Virus record (IMG/VR): IMGVR_UViG_3300026484_000087
Coordinates: 1-64,000 of that record
From: a virus
Reading direction: 5' to 3' (one strand)
DNA: 64,000 nt
Shown here: one piece after another, positions 45,841 through 53,970 of the stretch
Numbering within the stretch: position 1 is the first letter of the stretch
Layout of the letters: the number at the start of each line of letters is the position of its first letter
The notes under the pieces: model-generated
Seen by the model: the letters and a program-made list of their open reading frames with translations, nothing else
Databases searched by the model: none
What the model was told of the DNA's origin: nothing
Made by a program: the position numbers and the translations under genes

Positions 45841-47274
45841 TTATATGTTTTTTAATTTATTCGAAGATACATGTAAACTATTTTCTGTTAAATCTTCTAA
45901 GTATTGTTCTAACTCTTTAAAGTTACTTGCTCGTTTATTCCATGGTAATAATTTATTACCTAACTTTTCCAGCCAACCAGTATCATCTGGAGTATCATCG
46001 ATTACCTTATCAATAAAATTAATCTCTTCTATAACCTTTTTCATATCTTTCTTAGGAAGATCGCTTGTTCTAAGTATACGAATCATATCGTTTCTTATCC
46101 TATAGTATCTTCTTTTATTTTTATCATATGTGATCGTATTGCTATCATCGCCACCAAACAATAGTGTCATTATTGCCTGCGTTATAATAAAAGTTATAAC
46201 TGCTGGTAAGAATACAACCAGCGTAATAGCACTTAATAAAACAAGTATAGAGATTAACAATATATCATTATTTAAATTAAGATCTAATCTATTAGCGTTA
46301 TGCAATTTAACTAAAGCATTTAGTAAATCGCTACCAACACCAAATCTATTTGCAAATTGATCAGCTAATTGCTCACTATCAGTTCCAGAATGTTTATCGT
46401 TTTTGGACATAAGCATAGTGTTAGACATGTATTTATCCATAAATCGAATACTAGCAATAGTTAAATTAGAATCTTTTAAATCCTTTTCATCACCACCTAA
46501 TTCATTTTTATAAAGAAGCATCAAAGTTTTCTTCATGCTTTTACCGTTAGTTAAATCTGCTCTTAAGGTATCCAAGATAACTGTAGTTGATTTTACAGTA
46601 CGATAAGAATATTCTAAATGAGTAAACGCATGACCTACCTCATGTAATAACGTAGCTACTAACTCCTTGGCATTTAACTTATATGTATTTATTAAAGAAA
46701 AAACATCTATAAGAAGAAATACTTCATAGTTAGATGGTAAACCTTTTACCGTCGCTTTATCTAAGTTTATCTTGACACCTTTAGAGTTAAGTGTTTTTTC
46801 TAATTCTAAATACCCAATATAGTTTTTATATATTAAAGACTTCTCATCTTTCCATGCATCTTTTATATCTGAACTAACGTCTTTTTTAGTAAATTCATTA
46901 TTACAATATTCAAACTCTGGGTTACACTTAGATTTACCCAAAAAATCTTTATACTTTTTAAATCTAGTACGAATATCTCCGCCTATAACATTATAATTTA
47001 TTGGGGGTATAGGCATAACAGCATAACTGATACCAGTAGCATTAACATGTTTAAATTGGATACCAAAACGTTTACTTATAGTCTTATCTATAGCATCTAT
47101 AATCTTTCTGGTTTCTTTATTTCTAAAGAAACTTATTCCAGTAACAAGCTTACTACTATATTTATCGGACATCTTTATTAGGATGTTAAAATATTGTTCT
47201 AGTTCTACTGTTATCGGATCATGAAGTTGCACATTTATCATCTCGTTAGAGACATTATTAAATATTTTACCCAT
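45841..47274 (-). CDS. membrane-associated zinc metallopeptidase
   Basis: A 477-aa protein. The HExxH motif is LLHEVGH (H211, E212, H215). About 85 residues on, EQLADQFANRFG (301-312) supplies the likely third ligand, as in ImmA/M48-type gluzincins (ExxAD). A long hydrophobic segment at 337-374 (ILLISILVLLSAITLVVFLP...) predicts one or two membrane spans, with a basic C-terminal domain after it. It is encoded inside the internal-head-protein block. It may act during infection on host targets or in head maturation; substrate unknown. Confidence 0.7.
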   Translation of the reverse strand: MGKIFNNVSNEMINVQLHDPITVELEQYFNILIKMSDKYSSKLVTGISFFRNKETRKIIDAIDKTISKRFGIQFKHVNATGISYAVMPIPPINYNVIGGDIRTRFKKYKDFLGKSKCNPEFEYCNNEFTKKDVSSDIKDAWKDEKSLIYKNYIGYLELEKTLNSKGVKINLDKATVKGLPSNYEVFLLIDVFSLINTYKLNAKELVATLLHEVGHAFTHLEYSYRTVKSTTVILDTLRADLTNGKSMKKTLMLLYKNELGGDEKDLKDSNLTIASIRFMDKYMSNTMLMSKNDKHSGTDSEQLADQFANRFGVGSDLLNALVKLHNANRLDLNLNNDILLISILVLLSAITLVVFLPAVITFIITQAIMTLLFGGDDSNTITYDKNKRRYYRIRNDMIRILRTSDLPKKDMKKVIEEINFIDKVIDDTPDDTGWLEKLGNKLLPWNKRASNFKELEQYLEDLTENSLHVSSNKLKNI

Positions 47275-47308
47275 AACTGTCCTTTTTTAATTTATCAATA
47301 AAATAGAC

Positions 47309-47342
47309 TATATAAGACATAGAATCAACTATGTCTTATATA
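47309..47342 (-). terminator. 14-bp hairpin after the inner-body-like gene
   Basis: tatataagacatag / ctatgtcttatata, ending at the stop codon region of the gene that terminates at 47344. A class B-like ATTGATAAAT lies just before the peptidase start. Confidence 0.6.
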
Positions 47343-47343
47343 T

Positions 47344-48597
47344 TTACTTTTTGATTCTCTTTTTATAAATAGCTAAGTATCTTAGATTTAATTTATCAAG
47401 TGCTTTCTGTGCTTCTGTAATGCCTTGTAAAGATGATTTAACAACATCCATGGCAGTAGTAATAGATGACTTCAATAAAGCATCTGCATCCTTGCCCTCA
47501 ATCTTACCTTTTTCAAGAGCTTCTTTAATATAAACTGGAATATCTTTTTCAAAGTTTTTAAGGCTATCACTCATCTTATCACCCTTTTTAATTATATCCA
47601 ATCTAGAATTTTCTATCTTACTTAATAAACTCTTAGTAAGTCTACTGAATTTAGCATTTTGAAATTTCTTATCTATATTAGTTGGGGGAACCAATTTAGT
47701 AGTTTTAGATTTCAAAAACTCTTTATTCCCATTATAAGAATATAAAGTACAAATATAAACATTCGCTGGACCAACACCCGTAACCACATTACATTTAACT
47801 TCAGCATCGCCTACTTTACTAACGATAGCCTCTTTACCATTGCCATACATACCAAAGAACTTATTAAAGTCTGTTTCAATTTTAAATCCTGCTTCAGTAC
47901 TTATTTTACCAGGACCACCATCTTTAACACCTTTTATAAGAATCTCTTTATTAGTTAATAAATAATCATTATTCATAACTGTATCTGCTAAACGCTCTAT
48001 ATCTTTTTCAGATGCTAAGTCAAAACCTGATGTAAAGAATGTAAAGAAATCTTTTTTAAAATCTTTAACTAACTTTTCAGAATCTAGTTCAAAAGGGTCT
48101 AGGTCCTCTAATTCAGAAATCATTTTAAGTCTACTAGCTATTTCTTTCTCTTTAAATCCAAAGAACTTACTAACAGCATTACCTAATTTTTTAAGACCAT
48201 TCCAGATAGCTTTAAAGAATGATTTTATAGCGTCCCACGTACTACTAATAGCACTTTCTGTAGTAATTATCATTTCTTCTAAACTCTTGTTTAAGTTCTC
48301 TTCATCTATATTAGGCATTTCAACTTGTAAACCCAAACTGGCACTTTCTAAAGACATGGTATTGCCTATAAGAATTAAGTACTCTTTTGTAACTACATTA
48401 TGCTCTAACGCCATCTTATCTAACGCTAATCTTTCTTGCATAGATTCTACAGTAACAATTGCATCTGTAACCACTGAGATCTTAGTACTTAAATCAACTT
48501 TAAGTTCTTCTATAGATTCCTCAAGGTTATCCATGTCAAACTTTTCTTCCATGCTAAGTCCGACATTTTTTATTTCATCGCTAAATAATTTAGACAT
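47344..48597 (-). CDS. internal head (inner-body-like) protein
   Basis: A 417-aa protein. Acidic, Glu/Met/Ser-rich residues 1-110 (LSMEEKFDMDNLEESIEELK ...) are followed by an amphipathic aromatic module at 112-147 (STWDAIKSFFKAIWNGLKKL then GNAVSKFFGF). That module matches DAKETFKKIIDKIKQFFSKV in the 35450-36760 product. The remainder is Lys-rich and mixed alpha/beta. The propeptide-plus-module layout suggests packaging into the head followed by prohead-protease processing. Confidence 0.65.
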   Translation of the reverse strand: MSKLFSDEIKNVGLSMEEKFDMDNLEESIEELKVDLSTKISVVTDAIVTVESMQERLALDKMALEHNVVTKEYLILIGNTMSLESASLGLQVEMPNIDEENLNKSLEEMIITTESAISSTWDAIKSFFKAIWNGLKKLGNAVSKFFGFKEKEIASRLKMISELEDLDPFELDSEKLVKDFKKDFFTFFTSGFDLASEKDIERLADTVMNNDYLLTNKEILIKGVKDGGPGKISTEAGFKIETDFNKFFGMYGNGKEAIVSKVGDAEVKCNVVTGVGPANVYICTLYSYNGNKEFLKSKTTKLVPPTNIDKKFQNAKFSRLTKSLLSKIENSRLDIIKKGDKMSDSLKNFEKDIPVYIKEALEKGKIEGKDADALLKSSITTAMDVVKSSLQGITEAQKALDKLNLRYLAIYKKRIKK

Positions 48598-48708
48598 TTT
48601 TATTCCTTCTTTATCTTTTAATAATCATTAAATAGTTATAAGATTGTTACTTTTTTTTATTTTTTGTAATCCAGATACTTAATTGAAAAAATCCATAAAG
48701 GAATTATA

Positions 48709-50376
48709 ATGTCAAAAATAATAGGAAGAGAATGTAAGTTCGTAATACATTTACCAGAAGTAAAAGGTTTAAGAGACGATACACATTTTATAAAAGAAGT
48801 TTTACACTATGATGACAAAACAACTAAAATAAATTTACAGACTATAAAGAATTTTAAAAGACCATTTTATGTAACCAAACCCCATTTCCAAAACCATAAA
48901 CAAAAGAAAGAATTTGAATTAGAAAGCAGAGTTAATACATACTATTCTACACAATCTAGACTTGCGAATAATATAGCCGTTAGAATAGGTAAAAATGGTT
49001 ATTTTAAAAACAGTATGAGGGACGTTGTAGATAATCAATTTTTATATGGCGTAGATATAAAATCAACATCTATAATTAAGAAAATTTATCAAGAGAAATA
49101 TCCTGACTGCAATACTGAGAGTACAGTATGTGCACTTGATATTGAAAATGATATCGATACTGGAGTAATATCTATTATATCTATAGCAATGTATGATAAA
49201 TTATATACAGTAATAAACAAATCCTTAGTAGATGGAATAAAAGACATAGATAGTAAACTAAAAGATCTTTATGATAAATGGATGCCCGATACAGATATAA
49301 TAAAAGGTTGTACAAAAAGAGAATACGATATATTTGATAACGAATTAGAACTTATTATAAATATATTTAAAAAGGTACATGAATGGCAACCTGACTTCTT
49401 AGCTATATGGAATATCAATTACGATTTACCAGTAATGATGAGAGTGCTAGATAAATATGGAGTTAAACATGAAGATGTATTCTCTGATCCATCGCTACCT
49501 GATAAGTTTAAATATTTTAGATATAAAGAAGGGCAAAAGCAAAGAGTAACTGAGTCTGGTAGAGTTATGGCGATTAACCCAGAACAACAATGGCATTATG
49601 CTTATTGTACGTCAAGTTTTATTTTTATAGACGCCATGTGTGCATATAGTTACGTTAGAGTTGGTCAAGCAGCTGTTCCTGGTGGTTATGGTTTAGATAA
49701 TGTTTTAAAACATAATAAGATAAATACTAAATTGAAATTTGATGATGATAATAAATACAAAGGTGCTGACTGGCATAAATATATGGTTAAAAACAAACCA
49801 TTAGAATATATTATATACAACCAATATGATATCCTATCTATGTTAGAATTAGAAAATAAAACAAAAGATTTAACTACATCTTTACCTATCCTTGCTGGTA
49901 TATCCGATTTTGATATATTTAATAGTGGACCTAAAAAGATAGTTGATGGTTTACATTTCTTCTACTTACAGAATAAAAGAGTTCTTGGTACTAAACCTAG
50001 TAAGATAGTTGATGATAAGGTTTTAGGATTAGATAATTGGATTATAACGCTTCCAGCATATAGACTTATAGATAACGGTATAAAATGTATAGCTGAGGAT
50101 GGAGATATCCAAACTAATATAAGATGTCATGTATACGACATAGATGCTGTTAGTTCATATCCTAGTGATGGTGTTGCATGTAATATATCTAAACAAACAA
50201 CAAAAAAAGAAATAGTTTCCATAAAAGGAAAAAGAAAAGAAGACTTCATGTATGATAATATAAACTTATTTAGTGGAGCAGTTAATAGTGTAGAGTACTG
50301 TACAAGCATGTTCAATTTTCCGCAGTTAATAGATCTAGCAGAAGAAATAAAAAAAGAAGTTACTATAGAGGAATAA
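48709..50376 (+). CDS. family B DNA polymerase, exonuclease domain plus palm motif A only
   Basis: A 555-aa protein. 3'-5' exonuclease motifs: ALDIE (D144, E146; Exo I), NINYD (235-239; Exo II) and YNQYD (Y370, D374; Exo III). Palm motif A follows as DAVSSYPS (479-486), matching DxxSLYPS. The protein ends ~70 residues later without motif B (KxxxNSxYG) or motif C (YGDTD). Normal family B enzymes need those, so a second polypeptide must supply them if this one polymerises. Replication role inferred. AAAGGA start, own plus-strand unit. Confidence 0.85.
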   Translation: MSKIIGRECKFVIHLPEVKGLRDDTHFIKEVLHYDDKTTKINLQTIKNFKRPFYVTKPHFQNHKQKKEFELESRVNTYYSTQSRLANNIAVRIGKNGYFKNSMRDVVDNQFLYGVDIKSTSIIKKIYQEKYPDCNTESTVCALDIENDIDTGVISIISIAMYDKLYTVINKSLVDGIKDIDSKLKDLYDKWMPDTDIIKGCTKREYDIFDNELELIINIFKKVHEWQPDFLAIWNINYDLPVMMRVLDKYGVKHEDVFSDPSLPDKFKYFRYKEGQKQRVTESGRVMAINPEQQWHYAYCTSSFIFIDAMCAYSYVRVGQAAVPGGYGLDNVLKHNKINTKLKFDDDNKYKGADWHKYMVKNKPLEYIIYNQYDILSMLELENKTKDLTTSLPILAGISDFDIFNSGPKKIVDGLHFFYLQNKRVLGTKPSKIVDDKVLGLDNWIITLPAYRLIDNGIKCIAEDGDIQTNIRCHVYDIDAVSSYPSDGVACNISKQTTKKEIVSIKGKRKEDFMYDNINLFSGAVNSVEYCTSMFNFPQLIDLAEEIKKEVTIEE

Positions 50377-50389
50377 CCTCTATAGTAAC
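50359..50389. terminator. 13-bp bidirectional hairpin
   Basis: gttactatagagg / cctctatagtaac over the stops of the convergent polymerase and transglycosylase genes. Confidence 0.7.
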
Positions 50390-51090
50390 TTACTGAACAT
50401 GATTGCTCCTATCTTGTCTTTTATCTTTGTAGAATAAGACTTATAATTACCACCAAAGTACCTTCGCATAGCAGAGGTCATTTTATCATGTGTTCCTTTC
50501 TTTAAGGGCATTTCCGATAACTCATGCAGTATATATGCTATACTCATTATGTTGTTATCTATATTATAAAGATCTGATTTGGTTTCTAATATACCATTCT
50601 GTTTAAGTTTATCACCCCATATAGAATACATTATAGAACCTAAACCAATAGCCCTATCTTTAACTCTTTTACCGGTAGAAGCAGTAACTTTTCTTTCTTT
50701 AGATTTGATCCAAAATCTAAAACTCGATTCTACAGATATAAGACCATATATAATTATAGGAGAGACATTATATTTCTTAGAAGATTTATCTATAGTATCT
50801 ATAACCAGATTTCTTTGCTTGCTGGACAGAAAAGAATAATTCTTCTTTAAATCATTTCTAAGATCATCCATAGATACACATACAATCATACCATCTGTAT
50901 TTGTGGTTTGTTTTATTACCTTTGTTTTAGTAATTACCCTTTCTTTTACTACCACTCTTTCTTTATATAATAAACCATTATATTGTAGGTACATATAATA
51001 TCCAGCGATACCTGCTAATATAGTTGCTGCCATTGTTACAATGTATAGATATTTAAGCGTTACGAATCTTGGTTGTTTATTTTCATTCAT
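50380..51090 (-). CDS. membrane-anchored lytic transglycosylase (endolysin candidate)
   Basis: A 236-aa protein. An N-terminal hydrophobic segment at 13-36, rich in Gly/Ala (IVTMAATILAGIAGYYMY), is followed by a basic stalk. The SLT-type goose-lysozyme/transglycosylase domain contains GLISVESSF (catalytic E121) and AIGLGSIMYSIWG (147-159), the ES..R and GLxQ/M regions. It cleaves peptidoglycan glycan strands. The weakly hydrophobic N-terminal helix resembles a signal-anchor-release endolysin. An alternative is a virion-associated or early-acting muralytic enzyme. Confidence 0.8.
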   Translation of the reverse strand: MNENKQPRFVTLKYLYIVTMAATILAGIAGYYMYLQYNGLLYKERVVVKERVITKTKVIKQTTNTDGMIVCVSMDDLRNDLKKNYSFLSSKQRNLVIDTIDKSSKKYNVSPIIIYGLISVESSFRFWIKSKERKVTASTGKRVKDRAIGLGSIMYSIWGDKLKQNGILETKSDLYNIDNNIMSIAYILHELSEMPLKKGTHDKMTSAMRRYFGGNYKSYSTKIKDKIGAIMFSKLL

Positions 51091-51165
51091 ATTTTTTTCC
51101 TTTTATATGAGTAAATGTATTATTCTGTCTATGCTGAGACAAAAAAGAATAATGTGTTTACGGTT

Positions 51166-51202
51166 ATGGTATTTAATTACCATGACGCATCTCCTATCGG
51201 AG
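51166..51202 (-). other. small clustered hairpins
   Basis: Two inverted repeats, atggta-tttaat-taccat and ctcc-tatc-ggag, lie immediately upstream (plus-strand order) of the longer hairpin at 51211-51247. Together they make a GC-richer structured stretch in an otherwise empty 160-nt gap. Confidence 0.4.
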
Positions 51203-51210
51203 TCCTTACG

Positions 51211-51247
51211 TTAACTGCACTGGCTTTAGGATGGCCAGTGTAGTTAA
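51211..51247 (-). terminator. 14-bp hairpin after the Ser-rich membrane protein gene
   Basis: ttaactgcactggc / gccagtgtagttaa with one mismatch, just past the stop at 51252. Confidence 0.6.
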
Positions 51248-51251
51248 TATT

Positions 51252-52220
51252 TTATAAGTCATTATAATCGACTTCCATAATATTATCCCCCATGTCTAGG
51301 GAATCTGTGTCAATGATGATCACATCATCGTTATCAGAAAAGTGATCATATATCTTATATGCACCAAATCCAATAAGACCTAAACCAATGATACCAGCGG
51401 CTACCTCTAGCCCTGACCAAGATGAGCTTGAAGAAGATGAGCTTGAAGATGTTTTAGACTCAGATTCTTTCTGAATCTTTTCAACTTCCTCTTTAACTAC
51501 TATGTTTAATTCTTCAACCAAAGTAGATGTATCAGCAGCTACTTCAGCTTCAGCTTCAGCAATAACATCTTCCTTTTTAGCTTCTGCGGCTTCTTTGTCT
51601 GCTTGTTCTTTAGCTAATCTTCTACCCTCATCTCTCATTGCTAAAACATACGATCTAACTGATGCAGTTGGGTTTGTCTTATATAACTCAACCCAGTCCT
51701 CTTTGAGGACTGGCATATATTGTTTTCTGTCTTCTGAATCTTTCTCCAGAAACTTAAAATAACTGGAAAATAATTTAACATTATCCTCATTAAGACCACC
51801 AATTTCATTAATAATTACTACCTCAGCATTGATCACTTTAAAAGTTTGAGCAACATCTAAAAGCTCGATTTGAAAATATTCGATTGGAGAATTACCCATA
51901 TCGATTTCTCCATCATAATACCTTTCGGCTTTTTCATCTTCCAATTCGGAAAATGAGTTCTCAAAAGCCTCACATTCATCAAGTATTGCGTCAACACGCT
52001 CTCTTGATGTTTTATCAACATTGCTATAAAACTCATCATTAAATACAGTGAAAGCAAGGTCAGCTAATTGAAGAACCCGATTTACTGCATCCAGATATTT
52101 TCCTAATACCGCTGTTGCTGCAGCATTAGCATCATATGTAGCTACAACTGTTTCCACCTGTTTAACGCTTTGTTTTTTAGTATTAATAGGTCTTTGTCTG
52201 TTTCTTCTTGAGTTTTTCAT
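51252..52220 (-). CDS. helical protein with Ser-run and C-terminal membrane span
   Basis: 322 aa from the ATG at 52218-52220 (AAAGGA 6 nt upstream; the longer frame lacks a site). Basic N-terminus, a helical body, then an Ala/Glu/Lys coiled stretch (AKEQADKEAAEAKKED). A run of about ten serines precedes a hydrophobic helix (LEVAAGIIGLGLIGFGAYKI) near the C-terminus, followed by a highly acidic tail. Domain order suggests a tail-anchored protein with a flexible linker. Preceded by a class A leader. Unknown function. Confidence 0.65.
   Translation of the reverse strand: MKNSRRNRQRPINTKKQSVKQVETVVATYDANAAATAVLGKYLDAVNRVLQLADLAFTVFNDEFYSNVDKTSRERVDAILDECEAFENSFSELEDEKAERYYDGEIDMGNSPIEYFQIELLDVAQTFKVINAEVVIINEIGGLNEDNVKLFSSYFKFLEKDSEDRKQYMPVLKEDWVELYKTNPTASVRSYVLAMRDEGRRLAKEQADKEAAEAKKEDVIAEAEAEVAADTSTLVEELNIVVKEEVEKIQKESESKTSSSSSSSSSSWSGLEVAAGIIGLGLIGFGAYKIYDHFSDNDDVIIIDTDSLDMGDNIMEVDYNDL
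51576..51616 (-). repeat. 41-bp direct repeat, copy 1 (second copy 52949-52989)
   Basis: Identical 41 bp encode AKEQADKEAAEAK in two adjacent genes, on the same strand. Confidence 0.85.
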
Positions 52221-52280
52221 AATATATCCTTTTGTTGTTAGAGGTACCATTCGAGGGCACTTAACTGTATATTATAGTTT

Positions 52281-52317
52281 AATACTGTCACGTATCTACA
52301 TATATTATATATGGTTG
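52281..52317 (-). promoter_or_regulatory. class A promoter-like box with leader hairpin (divergent copy)
   Basis: Box ACCATATATAATATATGTAG and hairpin GATAC-GTGACA-GTATT (52281-52296), upstream of the 322-aa gene. The least conserved copy. Confidence 0.5.
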
Positions 52318-52339
52318 AAAAAAAATGGAAACTCAATAT

Positions 52340-52373
52340 TTACATACATTAGCAATTAAGCTAATGTATGTAA
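52340..52373 (-). terminator. 15-bp hairpin after the Lys/Glu-rich gene
   Basis: ttacatacattagc / gctaatgtatgtaa with an aattaa loop; stem ends 3 nt before the stop at 52376. Confidence 0.65.
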
Positions 52374-52375
52374 GA

Positions 52376-53188
52376 TTATGCAGAGTAATATCTGATAACG
52401 TTATCTCTAGCGATATCACTAACGATTGTTTCATCAGGATTTAGAGCGTACTCTAAGTTAAGTTGTTTAATTCTTTGCTGTCTAGTTTCATAGTTAGCAA
52501 GTTGACTAATAACTTCATTAACATTTAATAATGTAGTTAACTCTTCTTGATCCCATTTCCATAGATAATCGAATCTTGAAAGATAATGTTCACCCATAGA
52601 TTCTTTAGCATAGTGGTTAAAGAATAAGTTAACTATATCAAACTGTTGTTTAAATGCACCAAAGTCTTCTATAGAGAAGATAGTTCTATATAAGTTAAGT
52701 AGCTCATATTGTTTACCAACCATAAGTTGTTCATTTTGAACTGCACCTGGTTTCATAGCTTTATTATAAGACTCTAGGATATTAGCAGTAACTCTAATTT
52801 TACCAGTTGCTTCAGTTAAACAATATTTAACTTTGTCAGCAATACTAACTTTACTATCAGTTAAAGGATTCTTACCTCTAGCTTTTTTGGCTTTTTCTTC
52901 TTGAAGACGTTTCTCTTCAGCAAGTCTTTCCTCTTCTTCTTTTTTAGCTTTAGCTTCTGCGGCTTCTTTGTCTGCTTGTTCTTTAGCTATTTTTTCAGCT
53001 TCCTCTTTTTCAGCAGCTTCTGCCTTAGCAGCATCTTCAGCTTTTTGAGACTCAACATCTGCAATATCTTCTGTAGTAGGACCATCAATAGTTGGGTCAC
53101 TATCAATTTCAGTAGACTGTGTTTCTACTTGTTCAACTTCTGTAGTTTCTTCTACAACCTTTTGATTTCTATTTCTTTGCTTAGCCAT
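52376..53188 (-). CDS. Ala/Glu/Lys-rich coiled protein with helical C-terminal domain
   Basis: A 270-aa protein. Residues 1-50 are acidic and disordered. ~50-108 form a long charged single helix (KAEAAEKEEAEKIAKEQADK...). ~110-270 form a compact helical domain (LTDSKVSIADKVKYCLTEAT...). It shares a 41-bp DNA repeat with the 322-aa gene downstream, evidence of recombination between the two helix-coding regions. No family recognised; abundant structural or scaffold-type role possible. Confidence 0.6.
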   Translation of the reverse strand: MAKQRNRNQKVVEETTEVEQVETQSTEIDSDPTIDGPTTEDIADVESQKAEDAAKAEAAEKEEAEKIAKEQADKEAAEAKAKKEEEERLAEEKRLQEEKAKKARGKNPLTDSKVSIADKVKYCLTEATGKIRVTANILESYNKAMKPGAVQNEQLMVGKQYELLNLYRTIFSIEDFGAFKQQFDIVNLFFNHYAKESMGEHYLSRFDYLWKWDQEELTTLLNVNEVISQLANYETRQQRIKQLNLEYALNPDETIVSDIARDNVIRYYSA

Positions 53189-53215
53189 ATATCTTTCCTT
53201 CTTTTAATTTTTGTT

Positions 53216-53917
53216 TCATTTTAAAGCATTTAAAAACTCAACTATACGCTCTTTTGCAGATGCATTTTTAAGATTAAAAACAGGTATACCCAGATCCTCA
53301 CATGCATAAATCATAAATGACATGTTACCTGTAGTTTTATAATCAACATCAGCTTTTGTTTCTGCACCATCTGGCGTATATGTTATAAATAGGTTAAGAG
53401 GAGTATTGCACTCATCACCTATTAACATATGTACATTTCTAGCAACGATGGCTCTTACAGTTGGTGGTAGCTTATTAAATGCTTTATGAAATAATGCAGC
53501 ATGACCATATGCTTTTTCAGAAGGTCTATTTAATTTAGCAGTTACATCTTTATTAAAACCTTTCCATGGAAGATAGATTTCAGATCTACTTTTACCAGCA
53601 CTATACCCTTGAAGAGATGCTTTATCCTGTACATTACCATCAAATCTATATGTGAAACCTTTGCTAATAAGTAACTTGGTAAGTTGTTCAATAAGAATTA
53701 TAGTTTCACCAGGAACTTCGCCATGCGACATAACAGTAAACATTCTGTTAAATCTAAGTAAACTATCTTTATCAACCTTAACTGGTTCGATATGATCTTC
53801 CCATAAGTTAACTTTCTTCTTATCATCTTTTTTATATTCTTGCTTAGGCTCTGGAGACGAAGCAATTTCAGATTTTGGTTCTTCAGTACTATCTAAGATA
53901 TCCATTAAATCATCCAT
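53216..53917 (-). CDS. SLOG/DprA-like Rossmann-fold protein
   Basis: A 233-aa protein. After a charged, disordered N-terminus (~1-50) the core follows a phage SLOG-type pattern: LTKLLISKGFTYRFDGN (79-95), AGKSRSEIYLPWKGFN (107-122), AYGHAALFHKAFNKLPPTVR (136-155), ARNVHMLIG (159-167), LFITYTPDGAE (176-186) and LGIPVFNL (209-216). The family binds nucleotides or nucleic acid (DprA, YpsA, lysine-decarboxylase-like relatives). It sits next to an RNAP subunit gene; the ligand is unknown. Confidence 0.7.
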   Translation of the reverse strand: MDDLMDILDSTEEPKSEIASSPEPKQEYKKDDKKKVNLWEDHIEPVKVDKDSLLRFNRMFTVMSHGEVPGETIILIEQLTKLLISKGFTYRFDGNVQDKASLQGYSAGKSRSEIYLPWKGFNKDVTAKLNRPSEKAYGHAALFHKAFNKLPPTVRAIVARNVHMLIGDECNTPLNLFITYTPDGAETKADVDYKTTGNMSFMIYACEDLGIPVFNLKNASAKERIVEFLNALK

Positions 53918-53938
53918 AATTATCCTTTTTATATTATT

Positions 53939-53960
53939 TTATCATTTAAACATGTTGGTT
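53939..53960 (-). promoter_or_regulatory. class B promoter-like motif
   Basis: Minus strand AACCAACATGTTTAAATGAT then AAAATA, upstream of the SLOG gene; near-identical to the copy at 9081-9102. Confidence 0.4.
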
Positions 53961-53970
53961 AAAAAAACTA

